This document shows, one piece after another, positions 54,947 to 64,000 of a DNA stretch of 64,000 nt. How positions within the stretch are numbered: the first letter of the stretch is position 1; each line of letters starts with the position of its first letter. Both the position numbers and the translations under genes were made by a program. The notes under the pieces were generated by a model. It was not told the DNA's origin, ran no database searches, and was given only the letters and a program-made list of their open reading frames with translations. The DNA is taken from contig NC_004061.1 in assembly GCF_000007365.1 (NCBI RefSeq), positions 558,001 through 622,000 of the forward strand. The letters run 5' to 3'. The stretch is from Buchnera aphidicola str. Sg (Schizaphis graminum). GTDB lineage: Bacteria > Pseudomonadota > Gammaproteobacteria > Enterobacterales > Enterobacteriaceae.

Positions 54947-55477
54947 GTGACCACAATACTCAGTGTAAGATTAAAAAATAAAGTAGTAATTGGAGGTGAT
55001 GGACAAGCTACTTTAGGCAATACTATTATGAAAAGTAATGTTAAAAAAATCAGAACACTTTATCATGAAAAGGTGATTGCTGGTTTTGCAGGTGGAACTG
55101 CAGATGCTTTCACTTTATTTGAAATGTTTGAAAAAAAATTAGCTATGTATCAGGGTCAATTGCCACGTGCTGCTATTGAATTAGCAAAAGATTGGAGATC
55201 TGATAGAATGTTACGTAAATTAGAAGCTTTGTTAGCAGTTGCTGATAAAGACACTTCATTAATTATTACTGGAAATGGCGATGTGATACAGCCTGAAGAT
55301 GATTTAATTGCAATAGGTTCTGGTGGATCTTATGCTCAATCTGCAGCACGTGCATTAATTAATAATACTACACTCAACGCTGATGAAATCGTAGAAAAAT
55401 CATTAAATATTGCAGCAAATATTTGTATATATACCAATCATAGTTTTACTATAAAAGAACTATTTTCAGAAAAATAA
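54947..55477 (+). CDS. hslV: ATP-dependent protease subunit HslV
   Basis: HslV is the proteasome-like peptidase of the HslUV complex. It starts with GTG (as in E. coli), preceded by AAGAGGT; removal of Met exposes the catalytic Thr. The 176 residues equal E. coli. The segments [33 protein letters not shown] and [17 protein letters not shown] are intact. It lies 11 bases before hslU. No convincing sigma-32 promoter is seen upstream. Confidence 0.97.
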   Translation: MTTILSVRLKNKVVIGGDGQATLGNTIMKSNVKKIRTLYHEKVIAGFAGGTADAFTLFEMFEKKLAMYQGQLPRAAIELAKDWRSDRMLRKLEALLAVADKDTSLIITGNGDVIQPEDDLIAIGSGGSYAQSAARALINNTTLNADEIVEKSLNIAANICIYTNHSFTIKELFSEK

Positions 55478-55488
55478 GGATTATTTAT

Positions 55489-56820
55489 ATGTCTGAAATG
55501 ACACCCCCTCAAATTGTTTCTGAACTTAATAAATTTATTATTGGTCAAGAACAAGCAAAAAAAGCTGTTGCTATTGCATTAAGAAATCGTTGGAGGAGAA
55601 TGCAATTAAATAACGAGTTACGTCATGAAATTACTCCTAAAAATATCTTGATGATTGGTCCTACTGGAGTAGGAAAAACAGAAATTGCTAGAAGATTGGC
55701 AAAATTAGCAAATTCACCTTTTATAAAAGTAGAAGCAACTAAATTTACTGAAGTTGGATACGTTGGAAAAGAAGTAGACTCAATTATTCGAGATTTAACC
55801 GATGCAGCTATTAAAATGATTCGAGTAAAAAACATTGAAAAAAACAAACTTCGAGTCGAAGAAATAGTTGAAGAAAGAATACTAGACGTTCTAGTACCTA
55901 GACCGAAAAATAACTGGACAGAAAATGAAAAAAATGAAAGTTTATTAAATACATTGCAAGTATTTCGAAAAAAATTAAGAGAAGGAATTCTCGACGAAAA
56001 AGAAATTGAAATTAATGTATTAGCTAGCACTATGGGAGTTGAAATAATGGCGCCTCCTGGTATGGAAGAGTTAACAAGTCAATTGCAATCTCTTTTTCAA
56101 AATTTAGGAGGGCATAAAAAAAATACAAGAAGACTAAAAATAAAAGATGCAGTTTTGTTATTAAAAGAAGAAGAAGCTGCTAAATTAATAAATCAAGAAG
56201 AAATTAAAAAAGAAGCAATTAATGCAGTAGAACAAAATGGTATAGTATTTGTTGATGAAATTGATAAAATATGTAAAAGACGTGATTCTTCTGGTCCAGA
56301 TGTTTCTAGAGAAGGTGTGCAAAGAGATTTACTCCCTTTAGTTGAAGGTTGCACTGTATCAACTAAGTATGGCATGGTTAAAACAGATCATATTTTATTT
56401 ATTGCATCAGGTGCTTTTCAAACATCAACACCTTCTGATTTGATTCCCGAGTTACAAGGACGTCTTCCGATCAAAGTAGAATTACAACCATTAACAATTA
56501 ATGATTTTGAAAAAATTCTAACTGAACCAACTGCATCTATTACAGCACAATATAAAGCTCTTATGAAAACAGAAGGTGTATGCATCAATTTTACAAAAGA
56601 AGGAATACGAAATATTGCAGAAGCAGCTTGGAAAGTTAATGAATCTATGGAAAATATTGGAGCACGTCGTTTACATACAATATTAGAAAAACTTATGGAA
56701 GATATTTCTTTTAATGCTTGTGATAACGTTGGTAAAACTATTGAAATTAACTCAGAATATGTTGGAAAACATTTAGATCAACTAATATCTAACGAAGATT
56801 TAGGTAGATTTATTTTATAA
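55489..56820 (+). CDS. hslU: ATP-dependent protease ATPase subunit HslU
   Basis: HslU is the AAA+ unfoldase that feeds HslV. The 443 residues equal E. coli. Walker A is [15 protein letters not shown] (about 57-71), the pore motif region is [15 protein letters not shown], Walker B is [10 protein letters not shown] (about 249), sensor ARRLHT is near residue 393, and the C-terminus DLGRFIL, which docks into HslV, is kept. Transcribed with hslV. With ibpA just downstream this makes a small protein-quality cluster. Confidence 0.97.
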   Translation: MSEMTPPQIVSELNKFIIGQEQAKKAVAIALRNRWRRMQLNNELRHEITPKNILMIGPTGVGKTEIARRLAKLANSPFIKVEATKFTEVGYVGKEVDSIIRDLTDAAIKMIRVKNIEKNKLRVEEIVEERILDVLVPRPKNNWTENEKNESLLNTLQVFRKKLREGILDEKEIEINVLASTMGVEIMAPPGMEELTSQLQSLFQNLGGHKKNTRRLKIKDAVLLLKEEEAAKLINQEEIKKEAINAVEQNGIVFVDEIDKICKRRDSSGPDVSREGVQRDLLPLVEGCTVSTKYGMVKTDHILFIASGAFQTSTPSDLIPELQGRLPIKVELQPLTINDFEKILTEPTASITAQYKALMKTEGVCINFTKEGIRNIAEAAWKVNESMENIGARRLHTILEKLMEDISFNACDNVGKTIEINSEYVGKHLDQLISNEDLGRFIL

Positions 56821-56914
56821 TTTTTAAAATTCTAATCTATTTTTTAATAAATTAAAACAGATGAATGTTTTTTAAAAAAATATAAATATTTTTATTATTT
56901 ATTACAAATAGTTG

Positions 56915-56941
56915 TTGAAAAAAAAAAATAAAACCTTATAT
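56915..56941 (+). promoter_or_regulatory. sigma-32-like promoter of ibpA with an A11 run
   Basis: TTGAAA (56915-56920) and CCTTATAT (56934-56941) are 13 bases apart and resemble the heat-shock consensus (CTTGAAA, CCCCATNT). The -35 box runs into an A11 tract (56918-56928) that forms most of the spacer. Published work on pea aphid Buchnera describes a one-base deletion in a poly(A) run of the ibpA heat-shock promoter that changes heat response; the same design is present here. Confidence 0.65.
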
Positions 56942-57018
56942 CGAATTAAGAAACTTTTTTTAGTTCCAATATTGATTGTAAGAGTATAAAACTAAAATAA
57001 ATATAAATCTATAATATG

Positions 57019-57026
57019 AAAGGAGG
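57019..57026 (+). promoter_or_regulatory. strong Shine-Dalgarno of ibpA
   Basis: AAAGGAGG followed by four T before the ATG at 57031. It is the most complete anti-16S complement noticed in the window, and it decides the start: the in-frame ATG at 57016 would translate the SD itself as MKGGF. Confidence 0.85.
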
Positions 57027-57030
57027 TTTT

Positions 57031-57516
57031 ATGTCTTATCGTTCATTTTCTTTTTTACCAAATATTGATCAAAATAGTGTTTTTTCAAATAGATTCAATC
57101 AAATTGATAAAATTTTCAGTACATTAACAGGAGAAAAACCTTTATCAGATACACCAGCTTATAATTTATTTCAAATTGACGAACATAAATATGAATTAAT
57201 ATTAAGTATTCCTGGATATGAAGAAAAAGAATTAGATATTTCTGTACATAATAGTCAACTAACAGTACAGGGAAAAAAACAAAATCAAGAAAATGATGAT
57301 AAAAAAATAAAAAAATATTTACATAAAGGGATTATATTTAATGATTTTTCTTTAAATTTTAACTTTGATCATAAAATTCAAGTAAAAAAGGCAGAACTAT
57401 TTTCAGGATTATTAAAAATTAATTTTGAATGTAGAGTTCCAGATGAAGAAAAACCTAAAAAAATATTTATTAATATTCCAAACAAAGTGAAAGAAATTGA
57501 AAAAAATAAAATATAA
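57031..57516 (+). CDS. ibpA: small heat-shock protein IbpA
   Basis: IbpA binds unfolding proteins and hands them to ClpB-DnaK. The start at MSYRSFSFLPNIDQ gives 161 residues (E. coli 137). The alpha-crystallin domain (about 45-140) has YNLFQIDEHKYELILSIPGY and the GLLKINF strand typical of the family; a lysine-rich tail follows. Strong SD and heat-shock-like promoter upstream. It is alone between hslU and fpr, not next to E. coli neighbours (ibpB, yidR). Confidence 0.94.
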   Translation: MSYRSFSFLPNIDQNSVFSNRFNQIDKIFSTLTGEKPLSDTPAYNLFQIDEHKYELILSIPGYEEKELDISVHNSQLTVQGKKQNQENDDKKIKKYLHKGIIFNDFSLNFNFDHKIQVKKAELFSGLLKINFECRVPDEEKPKKIFINIPNKVKEIEKNKI

Positions 57517-57550
57517 AAATTTTTAATAAAAATGAATATTTTTTTAAATC

Positions 57551-57586
57551 AATCATTGTACTTGTTCCAAAATAAGTACAATGATT
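57551..57586 (+). terminator. terminator of ibpA
   Basis: Perfect 13-bp inverted repeat AATCATTGTACTT / AAGTACAATGATT (57551-57563 with 57574-57586) with a 10-base loop, 34 bases after the ibpA stop and before fpr. The trailing T run is short, so some read-through to fpr is possible. Confidence 0.7.
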
Positions 57587-57618
57587 TAAAAATTAAAAAA
57601 AGGTAGGAAATTAGATTA

Positions 57619-58392
57619 ATGAATCCATGGATTAATGCTAATGTTTTAAAAGTTCACAAGTGGACTCAAAATTTGTTCAGTCTTATTTTAAACGCAGAGA
57701 TTGCTCCTTTTCAAGCAGGACAATTTACAAAATTAGCTTTAAATGAAGAAAACATAAATTTTTCTAATAATGTTAAAAAGAAAAAAATTCAAAGAGCATA
57801 TTCGTTTGTTAATGCTCCAAGTAATAAAAATTTGGAAATTTATATTGTTCGAATACTTAATGGTAAATTAAGTAATCTTTTATATAATTTAAAATCTGGA
57901 GATAATTTATTTATTAAAGAAAAATCATTTGGTTTTTTTACTTTAGATGAAATACCTAATTGTAAAACATTATGGATGTTTGCTACTGGTACTGGAATAG
58001 GTCCTTATTGTTCTATACTACAAGAATATAAAAATATTAATAGATTTAAAAATATCATATTAATACATGCTGTAAGATATCAAAACGAATTAACCTATCT
58101 TCCTTTAATGAAGCAACTTTATAAAAGTTATAATGGAAAATTAAAGATTGAAACAATAGTAAGTAGAGAAAAAAATCATAATTCATTATATGGAAGAATC
58201 CCTCTTTTATTACAAAATCAAATTTTAGAAAAAAAAATTGGTTTAAAAATTAATCGCAATGATTCACATGTTATGTTGTGTGGAAATCCAGCTATGGTAA
58301 AAGATACATATCTTTTCTTACAAAAAGATCGATGTATGCAAAAAAATTTACGACGTAAACATGGTCATATTACAATGGAAAATTATTGGTAA
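57619..58392 (+). CDS. fpr: ferredoxin/flavodoxin-NADP+ reductase
   Basis: Fpr passes electrons from NADPH to flavodoxin or ferredoxin, as needed by radical SAM and other enzymes. The 257 residues compare with 248 in E. coli. FAD-binding is [10 protein letters not shown] (about 54-63), the NADP motif is [13 protein letters not shown] (about 120), and the C-terminus has [11 protein letters not shown] and [13 protein letters not shown]. In E. coli fpr also lies downstream of hslVU on the map. Its stop is four bases from the epmA stop on the other strand. Confidence 0.96.
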
Positions 58393-58396
58393 TATT

Positions 58397-59370
58397 TTAA
58401 GAACGTTCAAATGAAAAAGACATAACTTGATCAATGCTATTTTTATTTAAAGCTATCATAATTAAACGATCTAACCCTATAGCGACCCCTGAACAAGTCG
58501 GCAGACCATGATGGATTGCATCTAAAAAATAGTCATCTATTTTTTGTTCAGGAAGGTTCATATCACAGCGTTTTCTATTATCTTTAATAAAACGTTTTCT
58601 TTGTTCAAAATAATCCGTTAATTCATGAAAACCATTTCCTAATTCAATTCCTTTAAAAAAAATCTCAAATCTTTCTGAAACACGACTGTCTTTTTTATTT
58701 ATAGAAGCAAGACAAGCTTGTTCTGAAGGAAAATGATAGACGAAAAGTGGTTTTTCTTTGCCAAGAAAAGGCTGTATTTGTAATGTAAATATATTTTCTA
58801 TTAATTGATTTAAATCATTTTCAAGATAAATTAAATTTTTTAAGTTAAATTTTTTATAACATTGAAACAGTTCAGATAAACTAGTAGATAAAGGATCTAT
58901 TTTTAAAAATTTCATGAATACTTCTTGATAAGAAATTTTATCTGCTTTATTAAAATTTAATATTTTTTGAAAAAAAAAGTCTATTTCTTCAATCATTTTT
59001 TCCATAGAACAAGAAAGTTGATACCATTCAAGCATAGTAAACTCTGGATTGTGATATTGACCAAATTCTTGGTTTCTAAAACTACGGCAAATTTGATATA
59101 TAGATCCGCTTCCTGCAGATAATAAACGTTTCATATGATATTCTGGACTAGTTATTAACCATAATTTTTTTTTTTAATATTGTCATTAAAAGAAAAATAA
59201 TTAGTTATAAACGGCATCAAATTTACATCTGTTACTCCTGATTGAGATAATATTGGAGTTTCTACTTCCATAATATTTTTTTTTAAAAAAAAAGAGCGAA
59301 TATCAGCGATAATTTTTGATCTTTTCATTAAATCTTTAATAGAAGCACTAGGTTTCCATTTTTTTTTCAT
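58397..59370 (-). pseudogene. epmA: EF-P lysine ligase EpmA, frameshifted at an A11 run
   Basis: EpmA (PoxA/GenX), a truncated LysRS paralogue, attaches beta-lysine to elongation factor P. From 59370: KKKWKPSASIKDLMKRSKII, EVETPILSQSGVTDVNLMPF, then the frame ends after the A11 run at 59165-59175. The next frame reads LWLITSPEYHMKRLLSAG, CRSFRNQEFGQYHNPEFTMLEW, GIELGNGFHELTD and GVAIGLDRLIM to 58397. Adding one A gives 324 residues (E. coli 325). All class II synthetase motifs are intact. Expression by slippage is plausible. Confidence 0.9.
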
Positions 59371-59469
59371 ATATTGCCTTTAAAAAAATAAGAATATTAA
59401 TTCTTAAAAAATATTATATATTTAATAAATAACTTTAACATAATTGATTTATAGATAAAAAAATAAAAA

Positions 59470-59967
59470 ATGAAAAAAATTGCAATATATCCAGGTACGT
59501 TTGATCCAATTACATACGGACATTTAGATGTTATAACACGTGCAACAAAAATTTTTGATAATATCATTATTGCCATTTCAAATAACGTACATAAAAAAAC
59601 TATTTTTAATTTAAAAGAACGAATAAAATTAACTAAACTAGCTACATTTCATCTTAAAAATATAAAAAAAGTAATTGGATTTAATGGTTTGCTCGCTAAT
59701 TTAGCAAAAAGGGAAAAAAGTAATATTTTAATTAGAGGAGTACGAACAATATTTGATTTTGATTATGAAATAAAATTAGCAGCTATAAATAAACAAATTT
59801 ATCCTGATTTAGATAGTATTTTTTTTCTTTCTTCTAAAGAAGTATCATTTATATCTTCATCTTTTGTAAAAGAAATAGCGAAATATCAAGGTAACATTAA
59901 ACCGTATCTTCCTAAAGAAATACATTTCGCTTTAATAAAAAAATTTAAAGATATTCCTCAAAAATAA
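59470..59967 (+). CDS. coaD: phosphopantetheine adenylyltransferase
   Basis: CoaD performs the penultimate step of coenzyme A synthesis. The 165 residues compare with 159 in E. coli. Nucleotidyltransferase motif YPGTFDPITYGHLDVI (7-22) with the HxGH-type TYGH, the IRGVRTIFDFDYE segment (about 90) and VSFISSSFVKEIA (about 128) are present. It is divergent from epmA with a 99-base gap and ends at a strong hairpin. Confidence 0.97.
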   Translation: MKKIAIYPGTFDPITYGHLDVITRATKIFDNIIIAISNNVHKKTIFNLKERIKLTKLATFHLKNIKKVIGFNGLLANLAKREKSNILIRGVRTIFDFDYEIKLAAINKQIYPDLDSIFFLSSKEVSFISSSFVKEIAKYQGNIKPYLPKEIHFALIKKFKDIPQK

Positions 59968-59983
59968 ATATTATTTTTTAAAA

Positions 59984-60010
59984 AATAGGGTATATAAAAT
60001 ATACCCTATT
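59984..60010. terminator. bidirectional terminator between coaD and the orphan gene
   Basis: Perfect 12-bp stem AATAGGGTATAT / ATATACCCTATT with a loop of three A (59984-59995 with 59999-60010). T-rich sequence follows on both strands, TTTTTT on the minus strand. It lies between converging genes. Confidence 0.8.
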
Positions 60011-60042
60011 ATATTTTTCAAAACATATTTACGTTAAAAAAA

Positions 60043-61469
60043 TCAATGAACAAATTTTGAAAATTTTACTCTTGGTGAATTCGCAGCAGAAAGAATTATA
60101 CTCGTACGTATTTTAAAAGAATAATTTGGCTGAATAGAATTTTTGTCTTTTGCACGTAAATTAGACACATGAGTAACAACTAACTTTATTTGATTATTAT
60201 CTATATGTGTAATTGTATAAACGTTTCTTGAATTTACAGTTTGATATTTATTTATTTCTGGATGTTCAGAAAGCAAATGAAGGTAAGACTGACTTAAAAT
60301 TTTTGGATGTGCATATGCAGAAATTAATTGTTGATCTGTAATATTTGGAACTATTTTTTTAAACTTTTCTATCATATCTTCTTTATTTGTAGAGGGAATT
60401 AAATGTCCATCGATAACAAAAATAGCTGAATGAAAATCTTTCATAAAGTCTTTATTTAATTCTTCAGAAGAAGATTTTAACTTTTCATATATTTTTTGAA
60501 AGCCTCTTATCATAGAAAAGACATTTGCAGGTGATAAATCGAATTTATCTGAAAACTTCCAAATATTGTTGTCTGTAAAATATTTATAATGAGATTTTTC
60601 AATAGCTTTATTCATTCTATCTCTAAATTTTTTATCAACTCGTAAGGTACCTTCTCTTACTTCTATATCAAAATTTTCGTCTAAATTAGATGGATACCAT
60701 TGATTTAAATTTTCTTTTTTGGGAACTGCAACATTAAGATCAGGGAATGAACTTTCATATTCAGGATGACGTGGATTTTTATTTAGTTTATTAACTACTT
60801 TTAATCTTCCTTCTTCTTTAACTTTTTCGATTATAGTATCTATAAAAAATTTTGAAGATTCAATTGTTTTATTTAATTCTTCAACTTGTTTCACTAAATT
60901 ATCAATTTTTTCACTTGTTTCTTTAGTTGATTCTGTTGGTTGTGAAAATAATTCGCATCCGGCATTAAAAATTTTTAAAAAAGTTGTACCATTAAAAAGA
61001 TTTATAGTTTCGTTTTTAATTTTCTCGTAAGCACTGAGTATGCTATCTTTTATTGTATTAAAAGATTCTATTATTTTTTTTTTTAAATTAATATCTTTAA
61101 TTGTTGTTTCAATTTTTTCTTGAATTCGTTCTAATATATCGAGTGGATTGTAGGAAGTACTTTCAGCAGAGGACTCAGAAGAGGATTCAGAAAAAGTTTT
61201 TTTTTCATTATAAAATCATTAAATTTTAATAAATATTTTTTATAAAAATTTTCTAAATTAATTAAATTGTTTTTATTTTCGTTTTCGTTTTCAATATAAT
61301 TAATAGAAACTTTAGTACTGCTAATAGGATGTTTTTTTTCTTCTATTAAAATTTTTGAAGTATTTTTAAGATTTTTTAGTGATTTATGGCATATTTCATC
61401 AATTTTAACTTTTAATTCTTTATGACGTATTGGATTTAATTTATCAACTAGAGTAACATTAGATGACAT
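60043..61469 (-). pseudogene. unrecognised orphan gene, frameshifted at an A9 run
   Basis: I do not recognise a family. From ATG 61469 a lysine/asparagine-rich, helix-prone segment runs to an A9 run at 61197-61205, where the frame is lost. In the next frame it continues with a Ser/Glu stretch (TFSESSSESSAESTS), a coiled-coil-like region (LERIQEKIETTIKDIN; IDNLVKQVEELNKTIESS) and a folded-looking C-terminal half of about 280 residues (VREGTLRVDKKFRDRM; FSMIRGFQKIYEKLK; DFHSAIFVIDGHLIPS). One added A gives 475 residues. No signal peptide or membrane helix is apparent. No E. coli gene fits here. It may be one of the few Buchnera-specific orphan genes described earlier; a partial start at GTG 60894 is possible. 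Confidence 0.7.
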
Positions 61470-61707
61470 AATTTTTTTTCCTTTTTTTAATTTACTATTT
61501 TATTTAGTTTTATTGAATATTTTTTTGAAAATGTAAATTAAATTTTTTAAAAATAAAAAATTGGATTATTAGTTACAATCTAAAATCGTTATAACTATAC
61601 GAAAAAAATTAAATTTTTTAGATTTGATAAAAATAAAAAATTTAATTTTAATTGTAAATTGTATTTTTGGAAAAGTCAATTAATTAATATTAAAAAATAA
61701 AAATATT

Positions 61708-62457
61708 ATGAATATATATTTGATTATAAATCACGAAAATCAAAGAATACAAAATTTAATTGATAAATATCATTTAAAACATGATGAAAATTCTTCTATG
61801 GCTTTAATAATGAATTCTAATTCTTTAGAATTATATGATCGTTCAAAACCTCGTAATAAATCTATAAAAGTCAATTTTAGTTCAAAAAAAAATAATTATA
61901 GGTGTTTAAATTTTAAAAAAAAAAATGAAATTCTTTATAAAGCTATAGGAATTAAAAAAAATTATTTCCCTTCTGTTTTAGATGCAACAGCAGGATTAGG
62001 ACAAGATTCATTTTTAATTTCTTTTTTAGGATGTTATGTTATTATGATGGAATATCATCCTGTCATTGCAGCATTATTGACAGATGGTTTAGAAAGAGGT
62101 TATAAAGATGAAAAAATTGGTTTTTGGTTAAAAAAGAGATTACATTTAATTTACGATAATAGCTTAAATATACTTAATATACCTATTTCACAACCTGATG
62201 TCATTTATTTAGATCCTATGTATCCAATTAATAAAAAAAAATCTCTTCCTAAAAAAAATATGCAATTTTTAAGAAAATTGGCAAATAAAGATGATCAATC
62301 TAAAAATTTGCTAAAGGTGGCTAGAAAATTTGCGAAAAAAAGAGTTGTTGTAAAGAGACCTTCTTATGCTAATCCTATATCTGATGAAAAGGTAGATTTT
62401 ATTATTAGTAATAAATATCATCGTTTTGATATATATCTACCTTTTAAAAAAAAATAG
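61708..62457 (+). CDS. rsmJ: 16S rRNA (guanine1516-N2)-methyltransferase
   Basis: RsmJ makes m2G1516 in 16S rRNA. The 249 residues compare with 250 in E. coli. The SAM motif is DATAGLGQDSFLIS (about 92), followed by MEYHPVIAALLTDGLERGY, VIYLDPMYPI (about 168, the DPMF/Y-type catalytic motif) and KRVVVKRPSYANP. The stop overlaps a terminator hairpin. It converges with pitA; in E. coli the uspA-uspB and dtpB genes lie between. Confidence 0.96.
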   Translation: MNIYLIINHENQRIQNLIDKYHLKHDENSSMALIMNSNSLELYDRSKPRNKSIKVNFSSKKNNYRCLNFKKKNEILYKAIGIKKNYFPSVLDATAGLGQDSFLISFLGCYVIMMEYHPVIAALLTDGLERGYKDEKIGFWLKKRLHLIYDNSLNILNIPISQPDVIYLDPMYPINKKKSLPKKNMQFLRKLANKDDQSKNLLKVARKFAKKRVVVKRPSYANPISDEKVDFIISNKYHRFDIYLPFKKK

Positions 62458-62486
62458 GAGTACATTTTTTTAAAACGTACTCCTAT
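62454..62486. terminator. bidirectional terminator between rsmJ and pitA
   Basis: Perfect 10-bp stem ATAGGAGTAC / GTACTCCTAT (62454-62463 with 62477-62486), loop of 13. Its left arm includes the rsmJ stop codon TAG, so the coding end is built into the terminator. Confidence 0.7.
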
Positions 62487-62507
62487 AATTAAAATGTCAT
62501 AAATCTT

Positions 62508-63989
62508 TTAAAAATTTTTTATAAATAAAAGAGTAATCCAATAAAAAAAACCAGACAATAAAATTGAAACAGGTAAAGTTAATATCCAAGCAAGAGCAAT
62601 ATTTTTTATTGTACTAATTTGAATACCATCTCCATCACTTAACATTGCTCCAGCTACAGAAGAAGACAAAATATGTGTTGTAGATACAGGTATTCCTGTA
62701 TAGCTTGCTATACCAATTGATAAAGAAGCAGTTATCTGCGCCGACATGGCTTGTGCATATGTCATTCTTTTTTTTCCTATCTTTTCACCAATAGTTACTA
62801 CTATACGTTTCCAACCAATCATTGTACCTACAGATAAAGAAAGTGCGATAATTAGTATTATCCACATTGGTGCATATTCAATCGTTTTAAGTATATCTTT
62901 TTTACTTTTTTTTAAAAAATCTTTTTCTTTTTTAACGATATTTGAAAAATGTATTGTTTGATCTATATTTTCAGAAAGAAAAAGTAAAAAATGACGTAAT
63001 TTAAATCTTTGTTTTATATTTAATTGATTAAAATCATATATATTTTGTAATAAAAATTTAGTTTTTTTTATATTTTTTATAATTTCAAAATAATTATAAT
63101 TTTTTATTGAAAAATCAATTTTTTTTTGATTTTTAGTATTTTTAATTATTTTGACTTTATTTTTTGAATAGTATTCATATAGATGATCAATTGTATTTTT
63201 TGTGTAAATAATTTCTTTTTTAGATGCATTTAAATTAACTAAAAAACCACATGGTGCAATTCCGATAAGGACAAGCATTAACAAACCAATTCCTTTTTGA
63301 CCATCGTTTGCACCATGTGCATAACTTACTCCAATAGATGATAAGATCAAAGCGATTTTAATTAAAAAAGGTGGTTTTTTTTTGCCTTCTTTTTGTTCTC
63401 TTTCTAATGGAGTCATATGAATACGATAATGATTCTTTTTCTTTTTTAAAAAAAAACGTAACAAAAATATTAAACTACCCGAAATTATTAATCCTACAAT
63501 CGGTGAAAAAATAAGAGATAAAAATACATTTGTCATTTTAGGAACATTTAAAGCATGTAATAAAGAAGAATCAGTAATTATCGCGTTAGTTAAACCAATT
63601 CCAATTATTGCTCCAATAAGCGAATGCGAACTTGAAGCTGGTAAACAAAAATACCAAGTAGATAAATTCCATAGTATAGCTGCTAATAACATAGAAAAAA
63701 CCATAGCAAGAGCATTTTTTGAATTACTATTTAATAGTAAATCATTTGGCAATAAATGAACAATTGCATACGCAACTGTTAAACCTCCCAACAAGACACC
63801 AAGAAAATTAAATAGACCTGACATTATAACTGCAAAATGAGCTGAAGTTGCACGTGTATAAATCAATGTTGACACAGCATTTGCTGTATCATGAAATCCA
63901 TTAATAGCTTCGTAACACAATACAAAAAATAAAGCTAGTAAAATAAATAAACTATGATTCAAATCAGAATAAGAAAATAAATATAGCAT
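62508..63989 (-). CDS. pitA: low-affinity inorganic phosphate transporter PitA
   Basis: PitA imports metal-phosphate in symport with protons. The 493 residues compare with 499 in E. coli. The duplicated PHO4 signatures are present: EAINGFHDTANAVSTLIY (about 28-45) and IGVSYAHGANDGQKGIGL (about 220-237), and later SAQITASLSIGIASYTGIPVSTTH. A central cytoplasmic loop (about 265-365) is lysine-rich and diverged. AAAGG precedes the start. It seems to be the phosphate supply of the cell within this window. Confidence 0.96.
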   Translation of the reverse strand: MLYLFSYSDLNHSLFILLALFFVLCYEAINGFHDTANAVSTLIYTRATSAHFAVIMSGLFNFLGVLLGGLTVAYAIVHLLPNDLLLNSNSKNALAMVFSMLLAAILWNLSTWYFCLPASSSHSLIGAIIGIGLTNAIITDSSLLHALNVPKMTNVFLSLIFSPIVGLIISGSLIFLLRFFLKKKKNHYRIHMTPLEREQKEGKKKPPFLIKIALILSSIGVSYAHGANDGQKGIGLLMLVLIGIAPCGFLVNLNASKKEIIYTKNTIDHLYEYYSKNKVKIIKNTKNQKKIDFSIKNYNYFEIIKNIKKTKFLLQNIYDFNQLNIKQRFKLRHFLLFLSENIDQTIHFSNIVKKEKDFLKKSKKDILKTIEYAPMWIILIIALSLSVGTMIGWKRIVVTIGEKIGKKRMTYAQAMSAQITASLSIGIASYTGIPVSTTHILSSSVAGAMLSDGDGIQISTIKNIALAWILTLPVSILLSGFFYWITLLFIKNF

Positions 63990-64000
63990 AACCTTTAAGC

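Overview
The window is a piece of a Buchnera aphidicola chromosome (the gammaproteobacterial endosymbiont of aphids). The evidence is very AT-rich DNA with A/T-only spacers, enterobacterial proteins that can be followed residue by residue against Escherichia coli, E. coli-like local gene order with many neighbours deleted, short intergenic regions, no insertion sequences or phage genes, and many poly(A) tracts inside genes. I cannot name the aphid host.

Layout. 1-7683 (minus): the S10 operon (rplV edge, rpsS, rplB, rplW, rplD, rplC, rpsJ) directly downstream of the str operon (tufA, fusA, rpsG, rpsL). 7813-9707: tusB-tusC-tusD (tRNA 2-thiouridine relay) and fkpA. 10062-16741: argD, tsgA, trpS, rpe, aroB, aroK, a shrunken copy of one E. 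coli neighbourhood from which dam, damX and gph are gone. 17257-20999: tRNA-Ser, deoD, deoB, prfC. 21238-24321: ansA, nfuA, bioH, ssb. 25203-32988: dnaB, gshB, ruvX, yggS, hemW, trmB, mutY, yggX, murI. 32975-36333: sbcB, tmaR, tRNA-Asn, tRNA-Ile2, pyrE, dut. 36363-47225: broken cysQ, rplI-rpsR-rpsF, rnr, purA, hflC-hflK, miaA, mutL. 47272-52238: mtlD, mtlA, pgi. 52369-56820: orn, tRNA-Gly, amiB, rpmE, an ftsN remnant, hslV-hslU. 57031-59967: ibpA, fpr, epmA, coaD. 60043-63989: a lineage-restricted coiled-coil/Ser-rich orphan, rsmJ and pitA.

Two themes stand out. First, eight genes (ansA, bioH, pyrE, miaA, amiB, epmA, the orphan and cysQ) are interrupted at homopolymer runs. Seven of them need only a single-base change to read at near full family length with every catalytic residue I checked intact. 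This is the pattern expected if transcriptional slippage at poly(A) rescues them, although sequencing error in homopolymers is the main alternative. cysQ has further lesions and is a true pseudogene. Second, the division and cell-wall machinery looks pared down in a concerted way. Between rpmE and hslV, exactly where E. coli has ftsN, there is an unannotated short reading frame with a basic N-terminus, one membrane helix and the FtsN essential motif (W, Y and L at the right spacing), ending immediately after it, with no SPOR domain. The nearby AmiB amidase has lost its AMIN targeting domain.

Other points: MutY carries Glu instead of the catalytic Asp138; ibpA has a sigma-32-like promoter with an A11 run in its spacer and an unusually complete Shine-Dalgarno sequence; the rpsF leader can fold so as to hide its ribosome binding site; and several convergent gene pairs share perfect bidirectional terminator hairpins.
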